Source: JARKQH01 sp964631605
GTDB taxonomy: Bacteria > Verrucomicrobiota > Verrucomicrobiia > Limisphaerales > UBA8199
Direction of reading: 5' to 3'
Length of the DNA stretch: 64,000 nt
Assembly: GCA_964631605.1 (NCBI GenBank)
Contig: CAZVYG010000018.1
Location: 1 to 64,000 of the forward strand
Shown here: piece by piece, positions 27,504 through 36,409 of the stretch
How the letters are laid out: each line of letters begins with the position of its first letter
How positions within the stretch are numbered: position 1 is the stretch's first letter
Made by a program: the position numbers and the translations under genes
Notes under the pieces: generated by a model
Database searches by the model: none
The model's input: the letters and a program-made list of their open reading frames with translations, nothing else
Told to the model about the DNA's origin: nothing

Positions 27504-29378
27504 TCAGGGCAACAGACGTTCCAGCTCGCCCAAGAGGCGTTCGAACAAACCCATGGCGTCCGCAATGGGCTGGGGAGTGGTCATGTCCACGCCCGCCACC
27601 TTCAGCATGTCAATCGCGTATTTGCTGTTGCCCGTCTTGAGGAACTCGAGCCACTGCTCGCGCGCGCCGGGCTCCTGCTTCAAAATGCGGTGCGCGATGG
27701 CGGCCGCCGCGCAGTAGCTGTCCGCATAGCGATACACGTAGTAACCGCGGTAGTAGTGGGGAATGCGCAGACATTCCACCTCCAGCTCGGGGTCAATGAC
27801 AAAGTCCGACCCGTAATAACGCACATACTGCTCGCGGCATAGTTTCATCAACCCCTCGGCGGTGATCGGCTCCCCCTGTTCGGCCAGGGTGTGCACCGCC
27901 AGATCAAACTCCGCAAACTGTGTCTGGCGAAAGACCGTGCCCCGCATGTCCTCCAGCATCTGGTTGATCAGGTAGGCGCGCTCTTTCGGGTCTTTCGTCC
28001 GCTCCAGCATGCTCTGTTTGAACACGATCTCCGCCGCCGTCGAGGCCACTTCCGCCGTGAACATCGGATAGCCGGAATAGATGGGCGGCTGATGCTCCTT
28101 GGCAAACCAGCTCTGCGCCGCATGGCCCAGCTCGTGCGCCAGCGTCGAGACATGGTCAAACGTCCCCTTGTAATTCATCAGCACGTAAGGCGCCGAAAGA
28201 TAAGTCCCCATATTGTAAGCGCCGCTGCGCTTGCCTTTGTTCTCAAACACGTCAATCCAGCGTGAGTCAAATGCCTGCCGATACACGCCCGCATACTCGG
28301 GCCCGAAGGGCTTCACGCCGTCCAACACCAGGTCCCGTCCCTCCTCAAAGCTGTAGGTCCGCTCGGGCACGTCCACCAGGCTCACGTAGAGATCATAGAA
28401 ATGCACCCCTTGCTCCAATTTCAGCGCTCGTTTCTTCAAGGCCACGTAGCGGTGCAGCAGGTGCTGATGCGCCTCGATGGTCTTGATGAGGTTATGATAA
28501 ACCCCCTCCGGCAGGTTCTCCGCGTCCAGGGCCCGCGCCAGGCTGCTGGGATACTTCCGCGCTTTGGCATAGAACCAGTCGCGCTGCACCGCCCCCGCCA
28601 GCGTCGCCGCCAGCGTGTTCTTCACATCCAGATAACTCTGGTGCAGCGCCACAAAGGCGTCCTTCCGGTACCGCCGGTCCTTGGACTGCATGGCCGCCGT
28701 GTAAGCCGAGGTGGTCATCTCGACCTCCCGTCCTTCCGGATCCTTGACCGTGCGCCATTTCAACTCCGTGTTGCTCAGCAGCCCGAAGACGTCGGAACTG
28801 GCGTCTGTGGCCTTCCCCGCCATCGCCAGTAATTCCTCCTCGCGCGGCGAGAGGATGTGGGCCCGGGACCGCAGCAAATCGTCAAAGTAATGGCCGTACA
28901 GCGCCAGCTTCGGCTGCTTCAGCCAGTCTTTGAGCTGATCCTCCGGTATCTTGAGCAGTTCCGGCTGGAACCACGAGGCCGCCTCGTCCCATGTCACCGA
29001 AAGGGTCTGCGCCCGCTGATACAACGCCTGCGCCGAGGGCACGCGCATGTCCTCGTCCCGCTTCATTGCGGCGTAAGCGTAAAGCTTCTCAAGCTGGATG
29101 TTGACTTGGTCGCGAAGTTCCAGCGCGCTCAGCAGATTCTGCGCCGAAACGCCCACCTTGCCCCGCCGCCCCGCAAAATCGGCCACCATCCCCTCAATCT
29201 GTTTATAGTGCGCCTCCCATTGTTCCGCCGAGGCGTACATCTTGCTGAGGTCCCACTTGTAACGGTCCTCAACTTCCGACCGCTCGGGGGTTGTCGCTGC
29301 GTTCACAATTCCAATCATAGCCGTCAAAAACACACACAGGAGACGCCGCGCCGCGGCGCCGAATTCTTTTTTTCTCAT
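27504..29378 (-). CDS. pepF: Oligoendopeptidase F (M3 family), exported
   Basis: A 624-residue zinc oligopeptidase of family M3B. The ATG at 29378 gives a signal peptide (MRKKEFGAAARRLLCVFLTAMIGIVNA); longer frames add only low-complexity Arg/Ala sequence. Family features are RYKWDLSKMYAS near the mature N-terminus, YNMGTYLSAPYVLMNYKGTFD, and the zinc site STLAHELGHAAQ, with His415, Glu416 and His419 and a downstream Glu in EVASTAAEIVF. Export is unusual for PepF, which is normally cytoplasmic, and suggests periplasmic peptide degradation. It converges with the radical SAM gene with only 10 bases between stops, so no classical terminator separates them. Confidence 0.93.
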   Translation of the reverse strand: MRKKEFGAAARRLLCVFLTAMIGIVNAATTPERSEVEDRYKWDLSKMYASAEQWEAHYKQIEGMVADFAGRRGKVGVSAQNLLSALELRDQVNIQLEKLYAYAAMKRDEDMRVPSAQALYQRAQTLSVTWDEAASWFQPELLKIPEDQLKDWLKQPKLALYGHYFDDLLRSRAHILSPREEELLAMAGKATDASSDVFGLLSNTELKWRTVKDPEGREVEMTTSAYTAAMQSKDRRYRKDAFVALHQSYLDVKNTLAATLAGAVQRDWFYAKARKYPSSLARALDAENLPEGVYHNLIKTIEAHQHLLHRYVALKKRALKLEQGVHFYDLYVSLVDVPERTYSFEEGRDLVLDGVKPFGPEYAGVYRQAFDSRWIDVFENKGKRSGAYNMGTYLSAPYVLMNYKGTFDHVSTLAHELGHAAQSWFAKEHQPPIYSGYPMFTAEVASTAAEIVFKQSMLERTKDPKERAYLINQMLEDMRGTVFRQTQFAEFDLAVHTLAEQGEPITAEGLMKLCREQYVRYYGSDFVIDPELEVECLRIPHYYRGYYVYRYADSYCAAAAIAHRILKQEPGAREQWLEFLKTGNSKYAIDMLKVAGVDMTTPQPIADAMGLFERLLGELERLLP

Positions 29379-29700
29379 TTTTAATGGTGCGGCGCGTCTT
29401 GGCCGCGCCTGATCATCCTTCACCCCGGCCCCTAAATCAAGCGGCTCCGCAGACCCAAGAATTCCAGACGCCGCGGCGCTGACGCCGTCCCTGGGCTTTC
29501 CCCGCCCCGAACGCCTGGAATGACTCAGCGTCCCCAAAGCCTCTCGCCCGGCTGCCACGGCCACAAAGGCCTGCACGACAAGTCCAGGGTCTCTGATCCA
29601 TGGTCCAGCCTTCCCCGGTCCAATAGTCCGATAGTCCGGCGATGGCCTCCGGTTTATGCTTTTTTCCCTACCGGCGCGGGGTGTAAACTGTCGCGGTTGT
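29379..29700. other. 322-bp intergenic region
   Basis: Divergent promoter region between pepF and the MBL-fold gene. No gene is supported here. A hairpin with 6-bp GC stem (GGCGCG 29391-29396 with CGCGCC 29404-29409) lies just upstream of pepF. The rest is GC-rich without a convincing -35/-10 pair. Confidence 0.4.
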
Positions 29701-30630
29701 ATGACCAGGCATAAGCCTTATCGTCCGCCGGTGGTTCGGCAACCGCTGCCGCGCTCATTCAAGGATTTGACTCCCGCGCGGCACTTCAACCCGCGGACGT
29801 TTTTTCGCCAGATGGTGCTCAAGGCGCTGCTGACGAGGCGGACAGGCCAGTCGCGAAAACCGGTGTTTCCAAAACTCAGCCACGGCCAGGTGGCCATCAC
29901 GTGGATTGGCCACGCATCGTTCCTGGTACAGTTCACGGATTTGAATGTGCTGATTGACCCGAATTTCGCCAACTGGCTGTTTTTGCTCAAGCGGCTCAAG
30001 CGTTCCGGGTTGCGGCTCGAGCACCTGCCGCCGATTGACCTGGTGCTGCTGACCCACGCGCATTTCGATCATTTCCACAAGCCGACCCTGCGGCGCCTGC
30101 CGCATCCCAAGATTGCGGTGATGCCTTGGGGGATGGGCGACCTGGCCCACGGGCTGGGATTTGGGCGAGTGGTCGAGTTGGAGTGGTGGGAGAGCTTTTC
30201 ACACCGCGACTGGAAGGTCATCCTCACTCCGAGCAAACACTGGGGCGCGCGCGTGTTGCGGGATCATCACCGCGGCTACGGCGGTTTCGTGCTGGAGCAC
30301 CAGGGCCGGCGCATTTACCACGCGGGCGACAGCGCCTATTTCGACGGGTTCAAGGAAATTGGCAAAGCCTGCGCTCCCGAGATCGCCCTCCTGCCCATCG
30401 GCGCTTATCATCCCGAATCCTTCCGCTGCGTGCACATGGGGCCCGACGACGCCGTCAAGGTGTTCAAGGATTTGGGCGCGCGCTGGCTGGTCCCGATGCA
30501 CTACGGCAGCTTTCAGCTTTCGTTCGAGGCAATGGACGAGCCGCCGCGCTGGCTCCGGCAGCTTGCCGCGGAGAACGGCATCAGCCGACAGCTCAAAATC
30601 CTGGAAGAGGGTGTGCCGCAAGTGTTTTGA
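29701..30630 (+). CDS. MBL-fold metal-dependent hydrolase
   Basis: A 309-residue cytoplasmic metallo-beta-lactamase-fold hydrolase related to the NAPE-PLD/UlaG-like group. Metal-site motifs seen are ITWIGHASFLVQ, the core LLTHAHFDHFHKPTL (HxHxDH), YHAGDSAYF with the bridging Asp, and VPMHYGSFQLS with the last His. Phospholipase-D-like or lactonase activity is possible. The start at 29701 begins just before the conserved part; an in-frame ATG 15 codons upstream has no better ribosome-binding site. It is followed by a 322-base gap before fabI. Confidence 0.87.
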   Translation: MTRHKPYRPPVVRQPLPRSFKDLTPARHFNPRTFFRQMVLKALLTRRTGQSRKPVFPKLSHGQVAITWIGHASFLVQFTDLNVLIDPNFANWLFLLKRLKRSGLRLEHLPPIDLVLLTHAHFDHFHKPTLRRLPHPKIAVMPWGMGDLAHGLGFGRVVELEWWESFSHRDWKVILTPSKHWGARVLRDHHRGYGGFVLEHQGRRIYHAGDSAYFDGFKEIGKACAPEIALLPIGAYHPESFRCVHMGPDDAVKVFKDLGARWLVPMHYGSFQLSFEAMDEPPRWLRQLAAENGISRQLKILEEGVPQVF

Positions 30631-30952
30631 TCGGGGTCGGCTTCGGCACAAGGGTTTCGCCACGGGGCACGCAGAGAACAAGGGATTCCGGTGCAAACTC
30701 TGTGCAAACTCGCGGCTGCGCGCCGGGTTGGACGGGGGGTGCAGGACACGGAAACCGCCCAGACCCAACCAACGCAAAGCCCCCGGCCCCGGGTTGCCGG
30801 GACACTCGGATCCGGCAGCACGTGCTCCTTGGCGTTCAGGTGCTTGCCATCGCGGCAGAAATGTTTTAGAGCTATGGGCCGCCGGGCCGGGCGGGAGCCG
30901 GCGGGCAGTTTTTCTTGCGAGTATCAGCCGGGTTGTAAACCATCAAAACGAA
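30631..30952 (+). other. 322-bp intergenic region upstream of fabI
   Basis: No supported gene. Contains a tandem direct repeat of GTGCAAACTC (30691-30711, period 11), a GC-rich palindromic patch around 30781-30800, and a weak TTGCCA / TTTAGA pair (30844-30849, 30865-30870, spacing 15) that could serve fabI. A 14-base stretch at 30863 matching a CRISPR repeat start is treated as chance. Confidence 0.4.
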
Positions 30953-31723
30953 ATGTCATTGTTAGCGGGCAAGTTCGGGATTGTGTTTGGCGTGGCCAAC
31001 AAGCGTTCGATCGCCTGGGCCATCGCCCAGGCCTGGCACCAGGCGGGGGCGCGGCTGGCGTTCACCTACCAGGGCGAGCGGCTCAAGGAGAACGTCGAAG
31101 AGTTGGCAGCCATGTTCGGCGCCGACACCCTCATCCTGCCGTGTGACGTGACGCGGGACGAGGAAATCGCGGCGGTATTCGACGCGGTGGGGAAAAAATT
31201 CGGTGGACTTCACCTGCTCCTGCATTCGGTGGCGTTCGCCCCCAAGGCGGCGCTGGAGGGGCGTTTTGTTGACACCAGTCGCGAAGCGTTCCGGATTGCG
31301 CATGATGTCAGTGCCTATTCGCTGGTTGCCTTGGCGCGGGCGGCGGCGCCCTTGATGACCAACGGCGGCAGCATCATCGGCATGAGCTATTACGGCGCCA
31401 AAAAGGTCGTGCCGCATTACAACGTGATGGGGGTGGCCAAGGCGTCGCTCGAGGCGTGCACGCGTTACCTGGCTTACGACCTCGGCCCGCAAAAGATTCG
31501 CGTGAACTGCATCAGCGCCGGCCCCGTCAACACGCTGGCCGCGCGCGGCATTGCCGGCTTCACGCAAATGCTCAAGCTTTACGAAGAGCGCTCCCCCCTT
31601 AAACGTAACGTGACGGCGGAGGAACTCGGCGCCACCGGCCTGTTCCTCGCCAGCGACGGCGCGGCAGCCATTACGGGCCAAGTCATTTACGTGGACTGCG
31701 GCTACCAGATCATGGGGATGTGA
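30953..31723 (+). CDS. fabI: Enoyl-[acyl-carrier-protein] reductase (NADH), FabI
   Basis: The 256-residue enzyme for the last reduction of the fatty-acid elongation cycle, cytoplasmic. The start at 30953 gives the usual N-terminus LAGKFGIVFGVANKRSIAW, including the SDR nucleotide-binding segment. Catalytic residues fall exactly at the E. coli numbering: Tyr146 (MSYYGA), Tyr156 and Lys163 (HYNVMGVAK). The C-terminal region has NCISAGPVNTLAARGI (substrate loop) and GQVIYVDCGYQIMGM. The gene stands alone; a longer upstream frame only covers the intergenic region and the MBL gene and is not real. Confidence 0.96.
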   Translation: MSLLAGKFGIVFGVANKRSIAWAIAQAWHQAGARLAFTYQGERLKENVEELAAMFGADTLILPCDVTRDEEIAAVFDAVGKKFGGLHLLLHSVAFAPKAALEGRFVDTSREAFRIAHDVSAYSLVALARAAAPLMTNGGSIIGMSYYGAKKVVPHYNVMGVAKASLEACTRYLAYDLGPQKIRVNCISAGPVNTLAARGIAGFTQMLKLYEERSPLKRNVTAEELGATGLFLASDGAAAITGQVIYVDCGYQIMGM

Positions 31724-31760
31724 GGGAAACTTTCCGGGCCGGGCCGGAGTACCGCAACTC

Positions 31761-33095
31761 TCACGGTGGAGCCAGCAGGCGGGCGACGTAGGCCCCATCG
31801 GTGGCATCCACGAAGGGCAGGAGGAGTCTTTCAGAATCCAGCCGCCAGCCGGAGTGTTCCTGGAGAAAGCGTTGAATCACCGCCTCGTTCTCCTCCGGTT
31901 CGAGGCTGCAGGTGCTGTACACCAGCACGCCGCCAGGCTTGACCAGCCCAGCCGCTTGACGCACCAACCCAACCTGGCTTTCGGCAAGCTGACCAATGTC
32001 CGCCGCCCGCAGCCGCCAACGTAGGTCCACGCGCCGACGCATCACCCCGGTATTCGAGCAGGGCGCGTCCACCAGAACGCGGTCGAAGCGGTGGATCATC
32101 GGGAGGGCGGCGCCTGCGAGGCGGGCGCCGGAAGGTTCAACCGCTTCGGCGATGGCCGCGATCTGAACCCCAAGGCGGGCGCAGTTCTGCCGGATGAGCT
32201 CGCGTCGCGCTGGCTTGGAGTCATAAGCCACCAAGCGGCCCTCGTTGCGCATCCGCTGAGCCGCGTAGGCCAGCTTCCCGCCCGGTGCGGCGCACAAGTC
32301 CAAAATCTGCTCTCCGGGTCGCGGGTCCATGACGGTGACCGCCAGCAAGGTGCTGGGATCCTGAACGTAAAACCCGCCCTCTTGAAAGCTCGCCAGGCGG
32401 GAAAGCGGCGGCGCGGATTTCAGCTCGAACACGAGGTTCTCTTCGAGCCAATCCCGTTGGATGAAGTCGTATTCGACGTTTTCCTCCCGCCAGCGGGCGA
32501 GGAGTGCGCCCGGATCAGTCTTGAGCGTATTCACGCGGGCGCAGGTGGGCGGAGGCGCATTATTCCATTCCATCAGCGCCACGGCCCGAGCCCGGCCCCA
32601 GCGTTGCGCCCAACGCTCCCAGAGCCACTGCGGATGCGAGTAACCCCGCGCCGGCTCCTCCTCTCTCAGTCGCCGAAGGAGCTGCCGGATTTCGTCGGCC
32701 TCGCGCAGACACCCCCGCAGCAGCGCGTTGACAAAACCGGCCTGCGGTCCGAGGCCGTGCCGGCGCGCCAGCTCGACCGTTTCGTTCACCGCCGCGTGCG
32801 GCGGGATGCGGTCCAGCCAGAAAATCTGGTAAAGGCCCATCCGAAGCAGGACTTGCAGCAGTTCTTTCTGGATGCGCCCCGAGGTCCTCCGCGCCACCAG
32901 CCAGTCCAACGGCGCCTGCCAGCGCACCACCCCGTAGGTCAGTTCCTGGCACAAGCCCCGGTCCGGCCCCACGAGCGCGGTACGCTCCAGTTCCTCCTCG
33001 AGCAGGTCTTCCACATAAGTTCCGCTTGAGCGCCGGAGCAGCACACGCATCGCAATTTCTCTTGGATTTTGTCGGCCCACACTCAATAATCTCAT
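31761..33095 (-). CDS. rsmB: 16S rRNA (cytosine967-C5)-methyltransferase RsmB
   Basis: A 444-residue SAM-dependent RNA methyltransferase. The N-terminal NusB-like domain starts right at NPREIAMRVLLRR and continues to about residue 145 (HAAVNETVELAR, GFVNALLRG). The methyltransferase domain shows SAM motif I (ILDLCAAPGGK), motif IV with its catalytic-region Cys (VDAPCSNTGVM), and motif VI with the nucleophilic Cys (YSTCSLEPEENE). The ATG at 33095 is favoured because NPRE belongs to the conserved N-terminus; another ATG lies 15 codons downstream. It is divergent from the GreA fusion gene, with 32 bases between the start codons. Confidence 0.95.
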   Translation of the reverse strand: MRLLSVGRQNPREIAMRVLLRRSSGTYVEDLLEEELERTALVGPDRGLCQELTYGVVRWQAPLDWLVARRTSGRIQKELLQVLLRMGLYQIFWLDRIPPHAAVNETVELARRHGLGPQAGFVNALLRGCLREADEIRQLLRRLREEEPARGYSHPQWLWERWAQRWGRARAVALMEWNNAPPPTCARVNTLKTDPGALLARWREENVEYDFIQRDWLEENLVFELKSAPPLSRLASFQEGGFYVQDPSTLLAVTVMDPRPGEQILDLCAAPGGKLAYAAQRMRNEGRLVAYDSKPARRELIRQNCARLGVQIAAIAEAVEPSGARLAGAALPMIHRFDRVLVDAPCSNTGVMRRRVDLRWRLRAADIGQLAESQVGLVRQAAGLVKPGGVLVYSTCSLEPEENEAVIQRFLQEHSGWRLDSERLLLPFVDATDGAYVARLLAPP

Positions 33096-33127
33096 TTTTG
33101 TTGGGGGATGCGAGCGAGAAACGATTT

Positions 33128-35032
33128 ATGAGAGAAGAGTTTGAGAAGATGGTGGCGGCGGGCAAGCTGGACCGCCAACACGTGGAAGCGCTGGTGGCGT
33201 TGACCCAGAGCGGCTATTGCATGCACCGAAGCTGGGGTTTTGGCCGAATCCGGACCATGGACACGGTGTTTGCGCGGTTCACCATTGATTTCGCCAACAA
33301 GCCCGGTCACACCATGGACCTGGCCTTTGCCGCCACGTCGCTCAAACCCATCCCCAAGGAGCATATTCTCGCCCGCAAGGCCCATGACCTCGAGGAGCTG
33401 CGCCAACTGGCTGCTGCCAATCATCTGGAATTGATCAAAATCGTGCTCAACAGCTTCGGCGGCCGCGCCACCGCCGACCAGATTCAGCAGGTGCTCGTCC
33501 CCGACGTCATCACCGAGGATTGGCGCAAATGGTGGGAAGCGGCCAAACGGGAGTTGAAGAAGGACGGTCATTTCCAGGTGCCCGCCAAGAAGAACGACCC
33601 CATTGTGTATGAGGTGAAGGAGGTTTCCTTGCAGGACCGGCTGCTGGGCAGCTTTCGCGCGGCCAAGGGGCTCAAGGCACGCGTGGCGGTCGCGGGCGAG
33701 CTGCTGCGGAACCTCCAGGATCTGGATGACAGGGAAGCGGCAGCCCGGGAAGTGATCGCCGCCCTCAACGCGGAGATTCCCAGCTATCAGCGCACGCAGC
33801 CCGCCATTGCCCTCGAAGCGATTTTTGTTCGCGATGATCTGCGGCAGGCGGTGGGCTTCGCGCCGGAGGAGGGCGAGCTGACCCCGGCGGTCATTTGGCT
33901 GCAAGAGGTGAAGCTGGGTCCGTTGTTGGAGGGGCTGCCGGCGGCGAAACATCGGCGGGCCCTGGAGTCGTTCAAGGCGGCCAATCCCGAGCATTGGCAG
34001 GAAGTTCTGCTGCAGAGCCTGAACAGCATTTCGGCCAAATTGTGCCGCGAATGCACCAGCCTGCTTATCCATGAGGGGAAGCTCGAGGCGCTCAAGGAAA
34101 TACTGGCCCGCCTCATCAGCCAGCATACCGCCAGCGCCGAACTGCTCCTCTGGCTGGCCAAGGAACGCAACGATTCCTTCGCCGACATTCTGGGGCCGGA
34201 GGTCTTTCGCGCCATGCTCACCGCCATGGAGCGCGACCAGTTCAACGAAAAACGGTCCAACCGCCTCCGGGATTTTATCCTCGACGACCAGGACCTGCTG
34301 GTCGAGCTGATCGGGTCGGCGGACCTCGAGGTCATCAAGGACCTCACGCGCGCCTTGCAGTATTCGCCTTGCTTCGATGACATGGACAAACGGTCGCTCC
34401 TGGCCCGCATTGTCAAAAGCTATCCGGCCATCCAGTCCCTGATCTCCGGTGAACAGTCCCGGCATGAAACCCACTTCATCGTCTCCTGGGAAAGCCTCGA
34501 GCGGCGCAAGGAGGAATACCGCGAGCTGGTCGAAAAGAAGATTCCGGCCAACTCGAAGGAAATCGCCCTGGCCCGCAGCTATGGGGACCTGCGGGAGAAT
34601 CACGAGTACAAAGCGGCCAAGGAAATGCAAAAACTTCTCATGCGCCGCAAAGCCGAGCTGGAGAATCAACTGGTGCGCGCCCGCGGCACCGATTTTACCG
34701 GCACGCGAACCGATGTCGTGACCATTGGGTCCCGGGTTAAAGCCACCGACCTCGAAGCCAACCAGCCCGAACAGTTCATCATCCTCGGGGCGTGGGACTC
34801 CGACCCGGACCGCGGGATTGTGAGTTATCTTTCTCCCGTGGCGCAGGCCCTCCTGAATCGGGCGGTTGGGGACCAGGTCGAGTTCGAAGTGCACGGCGTC
34901 CGACACCATCATCGGATCGAAGCGATTGAGCCCTACCAGCCCACTTCGGTTGTGACCCAGCCCGTGTCCACGGCACCGGCTCAACCGGCTGCTCCGGATG
35001 GAAATGTCACCGGCCCCGCCTCCGTGAGCTGA
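33128..35032 (+). CDS. greA: GreA-type transcript cleavage factor with long N-terminal extension
   Basis: A 634-residue protein. The last ~170 residues are a GreA/GreB factor: the coiled-coil hairpin with acidic tip (ANSKEIALARSYGDLREN, then HEYKAAKE), Asp487 and Glu490 corresponding to the catalytic acidic pair, and the C-terminal FKBP-like domain (TDVVTIGSRVKATDL, VSYLSPVAQALLN). It would rescue backtracked RNA polymerase. The first ~450 residues are a helical region (possibly TPR-like) with no motif I can name. A fusion of this kind is known in Chlamydia (GreA of about 700 residues), so it may be a PVC trait. Upstream sequence includes GAGCGAG before the ATG. Confidence 0.88.
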   Translation: MREEFEKMVAAGKLDRQHVEALVALTQSGYCMHRSWGFGRIRTMDTVFARFTIDFANKPGHTMDLAFAATSLKPIPKEHILARKAHDLEELRQLAAANHLELIKIVLNSFGGRATADQIQQVLVPDVITEDWRKWWEAAKRELKKDGHFQVPAKKNDPIVYEVKEVSLQDRLLGSFRAAKGLKARVAVAGELLRNLQDLDDREAAAREVIAALNAEIPSYQRTQPAIALEAIFVRDDLRQAVGFAPEEGELTPAVIWLQEVKLGPLLEGLPAAKHRRALESFKAANPEHWQEVLLQSLNSISAKLCRECTSLLIHEGKLEALKEILARLISQHTASAELLLWLAKERNDSFADILGPEVFRAMLTAMERDQFNEKRSNRLRDFILDDQDLLVELIGSADLEVIKDLTRALQYSPCFDDMDKRSLLARIVKSYPAIQSLISGEQSRHETHFIVSWESLERRKEEYRELVEKKIPANSKEIALARSYGDLRENHEYKAAKEMQKLLMRRKAELENQLVRARGTDFTGTRTDVVTIGSRVKATDLEANQPEQFIILGAWDSDPDRGIVSYLSPVAQALLNRAVGDQVEFEVHGVRHHHRIEAIEPYQPTSVVTQPVSTAPAQPAAPDGNVTGPASVS

Positions 35033-35161
35033 GTCCCCCTGTCGCGCCAATGGCCACACCGCTCCCCGCGCGGTGGCTGCGAAAAGGCTGGCAAAGCCAG
35101 CCGAGCTGTGTTAGATTTTCCCACGAAATCCATAAAGCGCCCACAAGCGCAACGCTTGCTT

Positions 35162-35917
35162 ATGTTATCTCATTCGGCTGGTTCGTGGCGGCTGGTCACA
35201 GCTCTCGTGGCCTCGGCCACTTGCTTGATTTGGGGCACGGCTCCCCAGTCCTCCAAGGCGGCGGAACCCAACCCGCAGGAATTGCGGGAAAAGGCGGAAC
35301 GTTTGCAACAGGAGGCGCGCGAACTCAAAGCCGAGGGCAAGATGGAACAAGCCCAGGAAGCTTTGAGAAAGGCTTTGGAGTTGCGGAGAGAAGCCGACCA
35401 CCTGCGCGAGGCGGACGGGCCCGCCGCCGGCCCTGGCCAGCCCCCGCTCGAAGAGTTGAAGCAGCGACTCGAGCAGGCCAAAGCTCGCTTGGATGAGGCG
35501 CGTGCGGACGGCAAACTGGAAGAGGCGACCCGGTTGGAACGTCAAATCGCGCGAATGGAAGCCGTTCTCGAACGGCCTGACCGGCCAGTTCCGCAGCGCA
35601 TGAGACCACCCCGAGGCCCTCTACCGGAAGGGGGCTTCCCTGCCGCCCCTCCAGAGCAGCCCGAAATGCGGCAATTGCGGCACCTGGAGGCCGCCATTCA
35701 AAACCTCCATGCGGCGGGCCTGCACGAACCAGCGGAGCGACTTTCCCAACAGGCCCGCGAAATGAGGCAGAAGCTGGGGAGCACCGACCGGCCGGAGTTC
35801 GCCCCCCGCCCGCCCGAAAGCGAACTTGAGCGCCTGCGAATGGAGGTCCAGGAACTGCGTGAAAGGGTCCGCAATTTGGGGGCGCGACTGGACCAACTGA
35901 GTCGCGAGCGTCCGTGA
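35162..35917 (+). CDS. Exported coiled-coil protein
   Basis: A 251-residue protein with an N-terminal signal peptide (about 1-33: basic start, hydrophobic LVTALVASATCLIW) and a mature part that is almost entirely heptad-like helix rich in Glu, Lys, Arg, Leu and Ala. Coiled coils cover about residues 37-85, 90-130 and 215-250 (ELERLRMEVQELRERVRNLG), separated by Pro/Arg-rich linkers. No enzyme motif. Probably a periplasmic structural or scaffolding protein. It starts 130 bases after the GreA-fusion gene. Confidence 0.75.
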   Translation: MLSHSAGSWRLVTALVASATCLIWGTAPQSSKAAEPNPQELREKAERLQQEARELKAEGKMEQAQEALRKALELRREADHLREADGPAAGPGQPPLEELKQRLEQAKARLDEARADGKLEEATRLERQIARMEAVLERPDRPVPQRMRPPRGPLPEGGFPAAPPEQPEMRQLRHLEAAIQNLHAAGLHEPAERLSQQAREMRQKLGSTDRPEFAPRPPESELERLRMEVQELRERVRNLGARLDQLSRERP

Positions 35918-36051
35918 CCGCGCTCGTTGGTTTCAGTCGTATCAGAACATCAATCAAGGCCAAGCCTCAGAGACTTAAGCTCCGGCGTATCGCGATCGGA
36001 ACCGGCAGCGCCTTGTGTTTGAGCCACGCCGTGTGGCTCGCCGGATCAGCC

Positions 36052-36372
36052 TCAGCTCGAGCCGCCCGAGCAACTGCTCATGTCCCGAAGGAGGGCTGGG
36101 ACAACAACGCAGACCAGGATGAGGAAAAGCGCCGAGGTGAGGAGTCCAAGCGGGGCAATGCGGCGGGCGGCGAGCAGGTAGTGCTCGGCTGGATTCCAAA
36201 TGTTTCGGGAGGATTTCCCGGTTTGCCAGGTTGCGAGGATGGCGGAGAGGGCGAAGGGCAGTCCGATGAGGGGGATCAGGCCGACCAGACTGCAGACAAA
36301 ACAGCGAAGCGAAGCCCGAATGGTCTCAATCCGGGTTGCCGGCGCCGCTGGCTGTTTGGACTCGTTGCTCAT
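36052..36372 (-). CDS. Small membrane protein, two TM helices
   Basis: A 106-residue protein starting MSNESKQPAAPATRIETI. Two hydrophobic helices (about 28-50, CSLVGLIPLIGLPFALSAIL; and 73-95, PLGLLTSALFLILVCVVV) flank a loop containing WNPAEHYLLAARR. It ends with a Cys/Ser/Gly-rich tail. The layout resembles DUF4190-like small membrane proteins. It lies 37 bases downstream of the pseudopilin-like gene on the same strand and could be co-transcribed with it. A longer reading frame extending upstream through the pilin gene is a shadow. Confidence 0.65.
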   Translation of the reverse strand: MSNESKQPAAPATRIETIRASLRCFVCSLVGLIPLIGLPFALSAILATWQTGKSSRNIWNPAEHYLLAARRIAPLGLLTSALFLILVCVVVPALLRDMSSCSGGSS

Positions 36373-36409
36373 GCTGCGTGATTGGTTTGACCGGGCAGCG
36401 GCCTGAGGC

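Noticed and set aside
30863..30876. GTTTTAGAGCTATG, identical to the beginning of a type II CRISPR repeat
   Set aside because: It occurs once, there are no spacers or further repeats, and no cas gene is in the window; a chance 14-base match is the simplest explanation.
33092..35059. 655-residue minus-strand open frame opposite the GreA fusion
   Set aside because: It shadows a gene with clear motifs; its translation is low-complexity and has no family features.
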